Shown here piece by piece: positions 12,745 to 21,027 of a stretch of DNA of 59,636 bases. Every line of letters begins with the position of its first letter. The first letter of the stretch is position 1. The notes beneath the pieces were generated by a model. It was not told the DNA's origin and made no database searches. It saw only the letters and a list, made by a program, of their open reading frames with translations. The stretch spans positions 1 to 59,636 of IMG/VR virus record IMGVR_UViG_3300011116_000547. The stretch is one strand, 5' to 3'. This DNA comes from a virus. The position numbers and the translations under genes are program-made.

Positions 12745-14238
12745 ATGCTTGATATAGAAAAATTAAAAAAATTTAGAAATATAAATAAACTTACAGACCC
12801 TAAAGTTAGAAAAAAAGCTAAATTAGATTTATTGATGTCCTTTAAAAAAAATAAGGATAAAACTATTCGTTCTGATTTTTTAACTTTTGTAAAATATATT
12901 TGGCCAGATTTTATTGAAGGATCTCATCATAAAACTATTGCAGATAAATTTAATAGATTAAGATCTGGAGAGCTTACAAGATTAATTATCAATATGCCAC
13001 CAAGGCATACTAAATCAGAATTTGCTTCTTACTTTTTACCTGCATGGATGATTGGAAATAATCCTAAATTAAAAATTATTCAAGCAACTCACACAGCAGA
13101 ACTTGCAGTAAGATTCGGTCGTAAAACAAAAAACTTAATTGACTCAGCTGAATACAGAGAAATATTTAATACAAGATTACAAGAAGATTCAAAAGCAGCT
13201 GGACGTTGGGAAACTGATAAAGGTGGTGAATACTTTGCAGTCGGTGTCCAAGGTGCGGTAACCGGTAGAGGTGCTGATTTACTCATTATCGATGATCCAC
13301 ATTCAGAGCAAGATGCAAATTCTTCAACAGCTTTTGATAAAGCATATGAATGGTACACATCAGGACCACGTCAACGATTGCAACCTGGTGGACGTATTGT
13401 TTTAGTTATGACCAGATGGAGTACAAAAGATTTAACTGCACAATTGATCAAGGCTCAAGGAGCAGAAGAGAAAGCTGATAAATGGGAAGTAGTTGAATTT
13501 CCAGCTATCATGCCAAGTGGTAAACCTTGCTGGCCACAATATTGGAAGTTAGAAGATTTATTTGCAGTCAAAGCTTCAGCTGGTGTTTCTAAATGGAATG
13601 CACAATACATGCAAAATCCAACCTCAGAAGAAGGAGCAATTATCAAACGTGAATGGTGGAAAGATTGGGAAGAAGATTATGTACCTGCAATTGAACATGT
13701 TATTCAATCTTATGATACTGCATTTTTAAAAAAAGAAACTGCGGATTATTCAGCGATAACTACTTGGGGCGTGTTCTATCCAGATCAGGACTCTGGTCCA
13801 AATTTAATACTGCTTGATGCTATAAAAAAACGTGTAGAGTTTCCTGAACTAAGGCGCCTGGCTCACGAACAATATATGTATTGGAAACCTGAAACTGTTT
13901 TAGTTGAGGCTAAAGCTTCAGGATTACCTTTAACTTATGAACTTAGACAAATGGGAATACCAGTTGTTAATTATTCACCATCAAAAGGAAATGATAAACA
14001 TGCACGAGTAAATGCGGTAGCTCCTTTATTTGAATCCGGAAAGATATGGGCTCCTAAATCTAAACAATTTGCACAGGAAGTTATTGAAGAATGTGCTGCA
14101 TTTCCACATGGAGATAATGACGATTTAGTAGATTCTATGACCCAAGCTTTAATGAGATTTAGACAAGGTGGGTTGATTTCTCACCCAGAAGACTATAAAG
14201 ATGAGGTTATCCCAAGAGTAAATAGAACTTACTATTAA
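12745..14238 (+). CDS. terL: Terminase large subunit (TerL)
   Basis: Protein of 497 residues with both halves of a packaging motor. The ATPase has PPRHTKSE (85-92) as Walker A variant and LLIIDDPH with Asp183-Asp184 as Walker B and catalytic acid region. The RNase H-like nuclease has SYDTAF with Asp324, VLVEAKASG with Glu388 and DNDDLVDSM with Asp459-463. The length is normal. It moves DNA into the prohead through the portal and cuts concatemers. No ribosome site is obvious at ATG 12745. Confidence 0.96.
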   Translation: MLDIEKLKKFRNINKLTDPKVRKKAKLDLLMSFKKNKDKTIRSDFLTFVKYIWPDFIEGSHHKTIADKFNRLRSGELTRLIINMPPRHTKSEFASYFLPAWMIGNNPKLKIIQATHTAELAVRFGRKTKNLIDSAEYREIFNTRLQEDSKAAGRWETDKGGEYFAVGVQGAVTGRGADLLIIDDPHSEQDANSSTAFDKAYEWYTSGPRQRLQPGGRIVLVMTRWSTKDLTAQLIKAQGAEEKADKWEVVEFPAIMPSGKPCWPQYWKLEDLFAVKASAGVSKWNAQYMQNPTSEEGAIIKREWWKDWEEDYVPAIEHVIQSYDTAFLKKETADYSAITTWGVFYPDQDSGPNLILLDAIKKRVEFPELRRLAHEQYMYWKPETVLVEAKASGLPLTYELRQMGIPVVNYSPSKGNDKHARVNAVAPLFESGKIWAPKSKQFAQEVIEECAAFPHGDNDDLVDSMTQALMRFRQGGLISHPEDYKDEVIPRVNRTYY

Positions 14239-14239
14239 T

Positions 14240-15181
14240 ATGATTGAGAAAAAAATTAGTTACGAGATTAACATTGAAAAACCAAGTAAGACAAAACCTG
14301 TTAAACAAGGTGGAGTTTTAAATTATTTAGGAAAACAAAAAACAGTTAATGCTCCAGTTAAATGGAGATCATCACCTAAACATCCTATTGCACATCTTTC
14401 CTATATTACAAAAGATGAAGAAAAAATTTTAATAGATTTAAATTTATATGGTTCACTAAAAGGTAAACCCAACAGAGGTCCATTTGGACTTCCATCATTA
14501 CAAGGATCAGGTGGTGGCGCTGGCGGTGGAGACGGAGGCGGCGGTGGAGACGGAGGCGGCGGTGGAGATTCAGGAGCATCAGATAGTGGACCAGGAGGAT
14601 CAGATGATGGAACTGGACATGGGGGACCAGGACCAGGAGATTCAGGAGTATCAGGACCAGGTGGATCAGAAGGATTCGGCACTGACACTGGACCAGGGCC
14701 AGGAGAAGCAGCAGGAATGGGAGGACCATCAGGACCAGGTGGAACAGAAGGATTTAGTACTGACACTGGACCAGGACCAGGTGAGGCAGTTGGAATGGGT
14801 GAACAATCTGGAATTTCTGCAGCAGTAAATGCTGTGAATCAAGCAGTTCAAAATGCTGTAAATCAAGCAGTTCAAAATGCTGTGAATAATCCTGTTGCAA
14901 CAGCTGTTGGAATTATTGGAGGACCTGTTGCCGGAATGGTCGCAAATGCAATTAGCTCTGCTGTAAGTGCTGCTAACAGAGGAGCAACTGGACCAAGTGA
15001 TGATACTCAAGAAACTTCTTCAGTTCAAACTGGACCAGCAACTAGTACATCTACTGATGGAGGAATAACTACATTACCTCAATATGCACCATTATATAAT
15101 CAAGCAACAGGGGATCCTTTACTAGATTCATTAATTGCAAGATACAGAGCTAATATATCTCCTTCTTCTTTTGGAGTATGA
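14240..15181 (+). CDS. Gly/Pro-rich collagen-like virion-module protein
   Basis: Protein of 313 residues. The N-terminal 85 residues look globular. About 90-190 is built of Gly-rich runs, then Gly-Pro-rich repeats (SGPGGSEGF...TDTGPGPGEA twice). About 195-245 has a repeat NAVNQAVQNAV and a hydrophobic segment AVGIIGGPVAGMVANAISSAV. The C-terminus (LPQYAPLYNQATGDPLLDSLI) looks like a short docking tail. It lies between TerL and portal, so it is probably virion-associated. The Gly-Pro tract is a possible substrate for the prolyl-hydroxylase-like genes at 31.8-34.9 kb (inference). Confidence 0.8.
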   Translation: MIEKKISYEINIEKPSKTKPVKQGGVLNYLGKQKTVNAPVKWRSSPKHPIAHLSYITKDEEKILIDLNLYGSLKGKPNRGPFGLPSLQGSGGGAGGGDGGGGGDGGGGGDSGASDSGPGGSDDGTGHGGPGPGDSGVSGPGGSEGFGTDTGPGPGEAAGMGGPSGPGGTEGFSTDTGPGPGEAVGMGEQSGISAAVNAVNQAVQNAVNQAVQNAVNNPVATAVGIIGGPVAGMVANAISSAVSAANRGATGPSDDTQETSSVQTGPATSTSTDGGITTLPQYAPLYNQATGDPLLDSLIARYRANISPSSFGV

Positions 15182-15327
15182 TGAAAAAATTAACAACAAC
15201 TATACCACCTAAATCAGGTCCTAACCCACAGGGCTTGAATGTTACGTATAATAAGGTTAAGATAGTAAGTTCGGAGAAATTAAATGGCAACTATAGACAA
15301 GTCACTTCCAAACGAAGTTACAAATAA
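15181..15327 (+). CDS. Short conserved protein overlapping the portal start
   Basis: Forty-eight residues (49 from the preceding ATG 15178). It begins at the upstream stop (ATGATG) and overlaps the portal gene by 44 bases. It contains TTTIPPKSGPNPQGLNV, a phrase I recall in short proteins next to portals of uncultured marine phages. It is basic at the C-terminus. The function is unknown. Confidence 0.7.
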   Translation: MKKLTTTIPPKSGPNPQGLNVTYNKVKIVSSEKLNGNYRQVTSKRSYK

Positions 15328-17749
15328 GATTGAAATAGAGAGTCCAGAAGCTGCAACTGAAGAAATTGTAGAACTTCAAGAATCTATTCCAGATATAGGT
15401 AACACAGAAATTACACCAACAGCAGATGGTGGAGTTGAAATTAATTTTCAACCAGGAGCTTTTAATCAAGGCGAAAGTGTAAATCATTTTGATAATTTAG
15501 CAGAGTTATTACCAGAAAATATTTTAGGACCTTTAGGTTCAGAACTTTATCAAAACTTTGAAGACTATAAAAATTCAAGAAGAGATTGGGAACAAACTTA
15601 TACTCAAGGTTTAGATTTACTTGGATTTAAATATGATCAAAGAACAGAACCATTTCAAGGAGCATCAGGTGCAACTCATCCAGTATTAGCAGAAGCTGTA
15701 ACACAGTTTCAAGCATTAGCTTACAAAGAATTATTACCAGCAGATGGACCAGTTAGAACACAAATAATTGGAAACTCTTCAAGAGAAAAAGAAGATCAAG
15801 CAACTCGTGTTAGAGATTTTATGAACTATCAGATTATGGATGTCATGAAAGAATATGAACCAGAGTTTGATCAAATGTTATTTTATTTACCACTATCAGG
15901 ATCTACATTTAAAAAAGTTTATTATGATGATTTACTTGGTAGAGCTGTTTCAAAATTTGTACCAGCAGAAGATTTAGTAGTTCCTTATGCAGCAACATCA
16001 TTAGATGATGCAGAAGCAATTATGCATGTTATAAAAATTTCTGCAAATGAATTAAGAAAACAACAAGTAGCTGGATTTTACAAAGATATAGATTTATTGC
16101 CAAGTGATGATTCTGTCACTGAAGCAGATGATGTAAAATCAAAAGAAAGAGAAATCGAAGGAGTCACTAAATCAGGTAATGAAGATATCTTTACTTTAAT
16201 TGAGTGTCATGTAAACTTGGATCTCGAGGGCTTTGAAGATCGTGATCCCAACGGGGAAATGACTGGAATTAAACTTCCTTATATCGTGACGATAGAAGAA
16301 GGCTCTCGTGAAATTTTATCTATTCGTAGAAATTACGAAATAGGTGATCCTAAAAAAAATAAAATTCAATATTTTGTTCATTTTAAATTTTTACCTGGTT
16401 TAGGATTTTATGGATTTGGATTAATTCATATGATTGGTGGTTTATCAAGAACAGCCACATCAGCATTAAGACAATTAATTGATGCAGGAACTTTATCTAA
16501 TTTACCTGCAGGATTTAAAATGCGTGGTATTAGAATTAGAGATGATGCTCAATCTATTCAACCTGGTGAATGGAGAGATGTAGATGCTCCTGGAGGAAAC
16601 TTAAGAGATGCATTTATGACTTTACCATACAAAGAACCGTCACAAACTTTATTAGCATTAATGGGGGTCGTGGTTCAAGCAGGTCAGCGCTTTGCTTCAA
16701 TTGCTGACATGCAAGTAGGGGATGGGAATCAGCAAGCAGCAGTGGGCACGACCGTGGCTTTGCTGGAAAGAGGAAGCAGAACAATGTCTGCAATTCACAA
16801 AAGATTATACTCATCACTTAAATTAGAATTTAAATTATTATCAAGAGTATTTAAATTATATTTACCTGAAGAATATCCATACGATGTTGTAGGTGGAGAA
16901 AAAAATATTAAACAAGCAGACTTTGATGATAGAATAGATATTGTTCCAGTTGCTGATCCAAATATATTTTCTCAAACACAAAGAATTAGTTTAGCACAAA
17001 CTGAATTACAACTTGCTCAATCTAATCCACAAATTCATAACTTATATGAAATTTACAGAAAAATGTATGAAGCATTAGGTGTAAAAGATATTGATAAAAT
17101 TTTAATTCAACCTGCAAAACCAACTCCTAAAGATCCGGCATTAGAACATATTGATGCATTAGGTGGACAACCTTTCCAAGCATTTAGAGGACAAGATCAT
17201 AGAGCACATATCACTGCGCATTTAAATTTTATGTCAACTAATATTGCAAAAAATAATCCAATGATAATGGGATCATTAGAGAAAAATATTTTTGAACATA
17301 TTTCTTTAATGGCTTTAGAACAAGTTGAATTAGAATTTGCACAAGAGTTACAACAAATACAAATTTTATCTCAAAATCCTCAAGCAGTACAAGATCCTGC
17401 AATTCAAGCACAGGTTCAAGAGTTTCAAATGAAATTAGAATCTAGAAAAGCAATCTTAATAGCTGAGATGATGGATGAATTTATGAAGGAAGAGAGAAAA
17501 ATAACTTCTCAATTTGATAATGATCCTATTGCTGCATTAAAATCTAGAGAACTTGACCTACAAGCTCAAGAAAATAGTAGAAAAAAACAAGAGGGACAAG
17601 AAAGAATCAATCTAGACAAGATGAGAGCTATGATGAATCAGATGAATACACAAGAAAAACTGCAACAAAATGAAGATTTAGCTGAATTAAGGGCTGCAAC
17701 ATCTATTGCAAAACAGCAATTTTCTAATATGAATAAGAAAATACAATAA
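15284..17749 (+). CDS. Portal protein
   Basis: Protein of 821 residues placed after TerL. The acidic N-terminal 90 residues precede a conserved body with DLLGFKYDQRTEPFQGASGATHP (about 110-130), PVRTQIIGN, and a C-terminal long helical region (about 690-820) rich in Gln/Glu that fits the portal barrel. Size resembles the large portals of podoviruses. It would form the dodecameric DNA channel for packaging and ejection. AGTTCGGAGAAATTAA is the ribosome site. Confidence 0.85.
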   Translation: MATIDKSLPNEVTNKIEIESPEAATEEIVELQESIPDIGNTEITPTADGGVEINFQPGAFNQGESVNHFDNLAELLPENILGPLGSELYQNFEDYKNSRRDWEQTYTQGLDLLGFKYDQRTEPFQGASGATHPVLAEAVTQFQALAYKELLPADGPVRTQIIGNSSREKEDQATRVRDFMNYQIMDVMKEYEPEFDQMLFYLPLSGSTFKKVYYDDLLGRAVSKFVPAEDLVVPYAATSLDDAEAIMHVIKISANELRKQQVAGFYKDIDLLPSDDSVTEADDVKSKEREIEGVTKSGNEDIFTLIECHVNLDLEGFEDRDPNGEMTGIKLPYIVTIEEGSREILSIRRNYEIGDPKKNKIQYFVHFKFLPGLGFYGFGLIHMIGGLSRTATSALRQLIDAGTLSNLPAGFKMRGIRIRDDAQSIQPGEWRDVDAPGGNLRDAFMTLPYKEPSQTLLALMGVVVQAGQRFASIADMQVGDGNQQAAVGTTVALLERGSRTMSAIHKRLYSSLKLEFKLLSRVFKLYLPEEYPYDVVGGEKNIKQADFDDRIDIVPVADPNIFSQTQRISLAQTELQLAQSNPQIHNLYEIYRKMYEALGVKDIDKILIQPAKPTPKDPALEHIDALGGQPFQAFRGQDHRAHITAHLNFMSTNIAKNNPMIMGSLEKNIFEHISLMALEQVELEFAQELQQIQILSQNPQAVQDPAIQAQVQEFQMKLESRKAILIAEMMDEFMKEERKITSQFDNDPIAALKSRELDLQAQENSRKKQEGQERINLDKMRAMMNQMNTQEKLQQNEDLAELRAATSIAKQQFSNMNKKIQ

Positions 17750-17781
17750 TTATTGTTAAATAATAAAAAAGGAGTATAAAC

Positions 17782-18153
17782 ATGGTTATGAAAATGACAA
17801 AATCACAAAAAAAGATTGGTAAAGTAATGAGAGAGTTCAAAAAAGGTGAACTTAACATTGGTCAATCAAAACAAAAAGTAAAAAATCCTAAACAAGCAAT
17901 TGCTATTGCATTGTCGGAAGCTGGAAAAAGCAGAAAACAAATGGCAGTAGGCGGATTAGCTAATGCAACAAGAACTTTTACTGCTGATTCAAAAGCAAAA
18001 GAAGTAAATCATTCAAAATTTACTGATGCTCAAGGTTATTTAGTTGGCGGAGTAGATGTTGAAATGTCAAATCCTCAAGAAACTCAAGTTCAAGAAGTAC
18101 AAGGTCAAGGAAGCGTCCTTTCAGAAAAAAGAAGATCAGCAAAGTGGTATTAA
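17782..18153 (+). CDS. Small basic virion-module protein
   Basis: Protein of 123 residues, AAAGGAGTATAAAC upstream. The N-terminal half is Lys-rich with KNPKQAIAIALSEAGKSRK, a phrase I know from small phage proteins of unknown role with DUF6496-like pattern. Residues 55-59 (AVGGL) carry the x-G-G-hydrophobic motif that recurs in neighbours. The C-terminus is acidic/Gln rich, ending in basic KRRSAKWY. Confidence 0.75.
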   Translation: MVMKMTKSQKKIGKVMREFKKGELNIGQSKQKVKNPKQAIAIALSEAGKSRKQMAVGGLANATRTFTADSKAKEVNHSKFTDAQGYLVGGVDVEMSNPQETQVQEVQGQGSVLSEKRRSAKWY

Positions 18154-18156
18154 GTT

Positions 18157-18585
18157 ATGATTCAAATGCTAGGAGCTGTTGCACCTCTTGCAAAAATCCT
18201 ATTTAATACAATTGAAAAGTCCGTTCCTGATAAAGATCTTCAAGAAAAATTAAAAGCACAATTACAAACACAACTACTACAATCTAATACACAAGAATTA
18301 CAAGCTGCAGCTAAAATAGTCGAAGCTGAAGCAAAGGCGGGATGGTTTGCATCATCTTGGAGACCTTTACTAATGTATGTCTTAATATTTATTTTAGTTT
18401 GGAACTATGTTATAGGACCAGTTATAAAAGTATTCACAGGAGCTGTTATCTCCTTTGAATTACCTGGTGACGTTTGGACTTTATTAAACGTTGGATTAGG
18501 TGGTTATGTGGTGGGTCGTTCTGCTGAATCTGTTGCAAGAACTTTAGCTAATAGACCTGTAAATAAAGAACAAGAAAATGGATAA
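18157..18585 (+). CDS. Holin, three-transmembrane gene-transfer-release type
   Basis: Protein of 142 residues. A polar helix (to about 60) precedes GWFASSWRPLLMYVLIFILV (hydrophobic, about 63-90), a second span around VIGPVIKVFTGAV and a third around VWTLLNVGLGGYVVGRSAESVA. The WRPL and LGGYVxGRSxE phrases match the holin family with three TM segments described for gene transfer agent release. It would permeabilise the inner membrane for the endolysins at 0.9-2 kb. It sits in the head module, far from the endolysins, as in other marine phages of this sort. Confidence 0.85.
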   Translation: MIQMLGAVAPLAKILFNTIEKSVPDKDLQEKLKAQLQTQLLQSNTQELQAAAKIVEAEAKAGWFASSWRPLLMYVLIFILVWNYVIGPVIKVFTGAVISFELPGDVWTLLNVGLGGYVVGRSAESVARTLANRPVNKEQENG

Positions 18586-18594
18586 GGAGTTAAC

Positions 18595-18807
18595 ATGAGA
18601 AACGACTACGGAATAAGACCAAGAGCAAAATTAAAAAAAGGTAGTTTTCCAGATTTAAATAAAGATGGAAAAATTACTAAAGCCGATATTTTAAAAGGAA
18701 GAAAAGTTCCTGGTTTTAAAAAAGGTGGTATGTCAAAAAAAGCCGATATGATGACAAAAGATATGTCTGAAAAGAAAAAAGGCAAAATGATGAAGAGTAA
18801 AAGATAA
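18595..18807 (+). CDS. Small EF-hand-like protein
   Basis: Seventy residues. DLNKDGKITKADIL (20-33) fits a calcium-binding EF-hand/dockerin loop (Asp-x-Asn-x-Asp-Gly-x-Ile). KKGGM follows (42-46) and the C-terminus is Lys/Met rich. AAGGAGTTAAC upstream; the stop overlaps the next start. Calcium binding is predicted only. Confidence 0.75.
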   Translation: MRNDYGIRPRAKLKKGSFPDLNKDGKITKADILKGRKVPGFKKGGMSKKADMMTKDMSEKKKGKMMKSKR

Positions 18808-19013
18808 TGGGTGATATTGCACTTAGAGGACAAGGAAGAGCTCTTTTAAAGAAAGGTAACAAAGCCATAGATATGTCTGAAGAACATGAGAGTATGGAAT
18901 CCGAAGCTGAAGAAGCTGAGGAGTATGAAATGGAAGAAGAAGGTTATGAAGAAACCGAATCAGGCAAAATGGTAAAGAAGAAGAAAAAAAATAAAAAAAA
19001 GAAGAAAAAATAA
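18807..19013 (+). CDS. Small protein with acidic middle and poly-Lys tail
   Basis: Sixty-eight residues in three blocks: MGDIALRGQGRALLKKG, a Glu-rich middle (25-52) and a C-terminal run of Lys. The first 12 residues are identical to those of the gene at 20004, so one arose from the other by duplication. The charge segregation suggests DNA or capsid contact. Confidence 0.7.
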   Translation: MGDIALRGQGRALLKKGNKAIDMSEEHESMESEAEEAEEYEMEEEGYEETESGKMVKKKKKNKKKKKK

Positions 19014-19226
19014 ATGGGTAAATCTAAAAGAAAACAATTTATTGATTTAGCTAGAAAAGGTGGAACAAGACAAGATTTTATTGATCTTGCCGAAGAACTT
19101 GAAGTTGGTGGAACAAAAGAAGATGAAGTTGTTGTTCCAATACAACCAGCTGAACCAAAACCTCCAGGTAAAGCTAAAGGTGGATTGATTAGAGGTTTAC
19201 CAAAAATTGCATTGAGAGGTTATTAA
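19014..19226 (+). CDS. Small virion-module protein with GG motif
   Basis: Seventy residues; adjacent to its neighbours without gaps. KQFIDLARKGGTRQDFIDLAEEL contains a duplicated FIDLA unit. PPGKAKGGLIRGLPKIALRGY at the C-terminus has the K-x-GG-L motif and an IALRG ending similar to the start of genes 18807 and 20004. The function is unknown. Confidence 0.7.
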   Translation: MGKSKRKQFIDLARKGGTRQDFIDLAEELEVGGTKEDEVVVPIQPAEPKPPGKAKGGLIRGLPKIALRGY

Positions 19227-19477
19227 TGGCTAAACTTTGTCCAAAAGGAAAAGCTGCTGCAAAAAGAAAATTTAAGGTCTATCCGAGTGCCTATGCAAAT
19301 ATGTATGCATCAGCAGTTTGTTCTGGAAAAATAGTTCCTGGTGGACGTAAGAAAAAAGCAGAAGGTGGAAGTATTTCTCAGGAAAGAAAAATGGTATCTA
19401 ATTATAAACAAGGTGGAATAGCTAAAGGTTGCGGGGCAGTTTTAGAAAATAGAAGAAAAGTAACTAAAAAATATTAA
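19226..19477 (+). CDS. Conserved basic phage protein (KVYPSAYANMYA type)
   Basis: Eighty-three residues, overlapping the previous stop by one base. CPKGKAAAKRKFKVYPSAYANMYASAVCSGKI is a phrase I recall as common in marine phages and in DUF5872-like proteins. Two GG motifs follow (AEGGSIS, KQGGIAKG), with Cys5, 32 and 69. Strongly basic; perhaps bound to packaged DNA. Confidence 0.78.
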   Translation: MAKLCPKGKAAAKRKFKVYPSAYANMYASAVCSGKIVPGGRKKKAEGGSISQERKMVSNYKQGGIAKGCGAVLENRRKVTKKY

Positions 19478-19478
19478 T

Positions 19479-19757
19479 ATGGCACAAAACGGTCTTAGAA
19501 AATGGGTTGCGGAAAAATGGGTTGATATTGGATCAAGACGTAAAGATGGTTCATTTGCTCCATGTGGAAGATCTAAAGGAGAAAAAAGAAAAGGTTATCC
19601 AAAATGTGTGCCACTAGCAAAAGCTAGAGCAATGTCAGAATCTCAAAGAAGATCTGCTGTTCAAAGAAAAAGAGCTGCAGGAAATACTGGACCTAAACCT
19701 ACTAATGTTAAAACTTTTGCAAATAGAAAAGATATGAGATCAGGAGGATTAGTATAA
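19479..19757 (+). CDS. Conserved basic phage protein (DUF5872-like)
   Basis: Ninety-two residues. WVDIGSRRKDGSFAPCGR and YPKCVPLAKARAMS are hallmarks of a short basic family seen in phages and some eukaryotic viruses (DUF5872-like, recalled). The C-terminus ends RSGGLV, again x-GG-L. It overlaps the next start by one base. Confidence 0.78.
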   Translation: MAQNGLRKWVAEKWVDIGSRRKDGSFAPCGRSKGEKRKGYPKCVPLAKARAMSESQRRSAVQRKRAAGNTGPKPTNVKTFANRKDMRSGGLV

Positions 19758-20002
19758 TGGCTGGTGATAAATATTACAAAGCTGAAAAAGCAAGACAAAA
19801 AAAATTTAGAGAAGCTGAAAAAGAGATGGATGAAAATTATAAAAAAGTTCGTAGAGAAGAATCTGAATTTGAATATTTAAATTCATTATTTCCAGAAGAT
19901 TCAACACGAGAATATAATCCAGTTGAGCATTATAAAGATGGTGGATTAGTAAGTAGAGGACAAGGAAGAGTTATTAAAAGTAAAAAAACTAAAATGTATT
20001 AA
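19757..20002 (+). CDS. Small charged protein with GG motif
   Basis: Eighty-one residues, starting with a charged helix (YKAEKARQKKFREAEKEMDE), ending with YKDGGLVSRGQGRVIKSKK, which combines the GG-L motif and the RGQGR phrase found at the N-terminus of genes 18807 and 20004. Confidence 0.7.
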   Translation: MAGDKYYKAEKARQKKFREAEKEMDENYKKVRREESEFEYLNSLFPEDSTREYNPVEHYKDGGLVSRGQGRVIKSKKTKMY

Positions 20003-20003
20003 T

Positions 20004-20330
20004 ATGGGTGATATTGCATTAAGAGGACAAGGTAGAGCAATGCTTGCATCAGGATCAACTCCAGCATGGCAACGTAAAGAAGGTAAATCTGAATCCGGTG
20101 GATTAAATAGAAAAGGTATTGCATCTTATAGAGCTGCTAATCCTGGATCTAAATTATCAATGGCAGTTACAACAAAGCCTTCTAAATTAAAACCAGGTTC
20201 TAAATCTGCTAAAAGAAGAAAATCATTTTGTGCTAGAATGAAAGGCATGAAAAAAAGATTAACATCAGCTAAAACTGCAAGAGATCCGAATTCAAGAATT
20301 AATAAATCTCTACGTAAGTGGAATTGTTAA
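20004..20330 (+). CDS. Conserved basic phage protein (DUF6321-like)
   Basis: Protein of 108 residues. It begins MGDIALRGQGRA like the gene at 18807, then AWQRKEGKSESGGLNRKG, KLKPGSKSAKRRKSFCARM and SAKTARDPNSRINKSLRKWNC at the C-terminus, a set typical of a basic family often found in marine phage head regions (DUF6321-like, recalled). Very basic, probably DNA-associated in the virion. Confidence 0.8.
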   Translation: MGDIALRGQGRAMLASGSTPAWQRKEGKSESGGLNRKGIASYRAANPGSKLSMAVTTKPSKLKPGSKSAKRRKSFCARMKGMKKRLTSAKTARDPNSRINKSLRKWNC

Positions 20331-20353
20331 TATAACCAACAAAGGAGAAAGAT

Positions 20354-20605
20354 ATGGATGCAGTCACGTTTTTAAGTAAATTACAGAAGTTTATTAGGGA
20401 TCAATACCAAGGCATTGGTGATTCTATGATATCTGGTAATGTTGACAGTATGGAAAAATACAAGTATATGCAAGGACAGGCAAATGCCTACCAAACAGTA
20501 ATTCAGGAAATCTCTAACCTGCTAAATGAAGGAGCAAAAAAAGATGATAAAGGAAACGTTATCGACCTCGGAAAAGGAAGTTCCAAAGATAAACCTAGGT
20601 CTTGA
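20354..20605 (+). CDS. Small helical virion-module protein
   Basis: Eighty-three residues with AAAGGAGAAAGAT as ribosome site. A helical pattern throughout (LSKLQKFIRDQYQGIGD, ANAYQTVIQEISNLL) with a basic tail. It resembles small phage proteins of the head-closure region but carries no recognised motif. Its end overlaps the GroES-like gene by 62 bases in another frame. Confidence 0.72.
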   Translation: MDAVTFLSKLQKFIRDQYQGIGDSMISGNVDSMEKYKYMQGQANAYQTVIQEISNLLNEGAKKDDKGNVIDLGKGSSKDKPRS

Positions 20606-21011
20606 AGAAAAGTATAAGGAACAAAAAGTAGTAGAAGATAAAACAGTAAGAGCAGAAAATATTACTGAATCTTTAATTGATAGTTTACCTCAACCGTCTG
20701 GTTGGAGACTATTAGTTTTACCATTTACACCTAAAGATAAAACTTCAGGTGGATTAATCATATCACAAGAATCTTTAGACAAAGCACGAATCGCAACTAA
20801 TTGCGGTTATGTTTTAAAGATTGGACCATTAGCTTATTTGGATAAAGAAAAATATCCAACAGGCCCATGGTGCAAGGAAAAAGATTGGGTGATCTTTGCC
20901 AGATACGCTGGTTCAAGACTTCCAATCGAAGGCGGTGAAGTTCGTCTATTAAATGACGATGAAGTCTTAGGGACAATTAAAAATCCTGAAGATGTACTTC
21001 ACTATATATAA
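20544..21011 (+). CDS. GroES-like co-chaperonin
   Basis: Protein of 155 residues from ATG 20544, chosen for AAGGAG nine bases upstream; ATG 20526 would add six residues. After a charged start, QPSGWRLLVLPFTPKDKTSGGLIISQES (about 50-77) matches the first strands and the mobile loop of GroES (Cpn10), GYVLKIGPLAY matches the barrel, and DWVIFARYAGSRL with LLNDDEVLGTI matches the C-terminal half. Phage co-chaperonins such as T4 Gp31 replace host GroES for capsid folding. Position just before scaffold and capsid supports that. Confidence 0.85.
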   Translation: MIKETLSTSEKEVPKINLGLEEKYKEQKVVEDKTVRAENITESLIDSLPQPSGWRLLVLPFTPKDKTSGGLIISQESLDKARIATNCGYVLKIGPLAYLDKEKYPTGPWCKEKDWVIFARYAGSRLPIEGGEVRLLNDDEVLGTIKNPEDVLHYI

Positions 21012-21027
21012 ACCATAGGAGAAAACT

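Noticed and set aside
13089-13646. Minus-strand open frames inside TerL
   Set aside because: Antisense shadows of a conserved gene, without start context or recognisable content.
14401-15010. Long open frames antisense to the Gly/Pro-rich gene
   Set aside because: They result from the GC-rich low-complexity codons of the sense gene and give Pro/Ser or Leu-rich nonsense proteins without ribosome sites.
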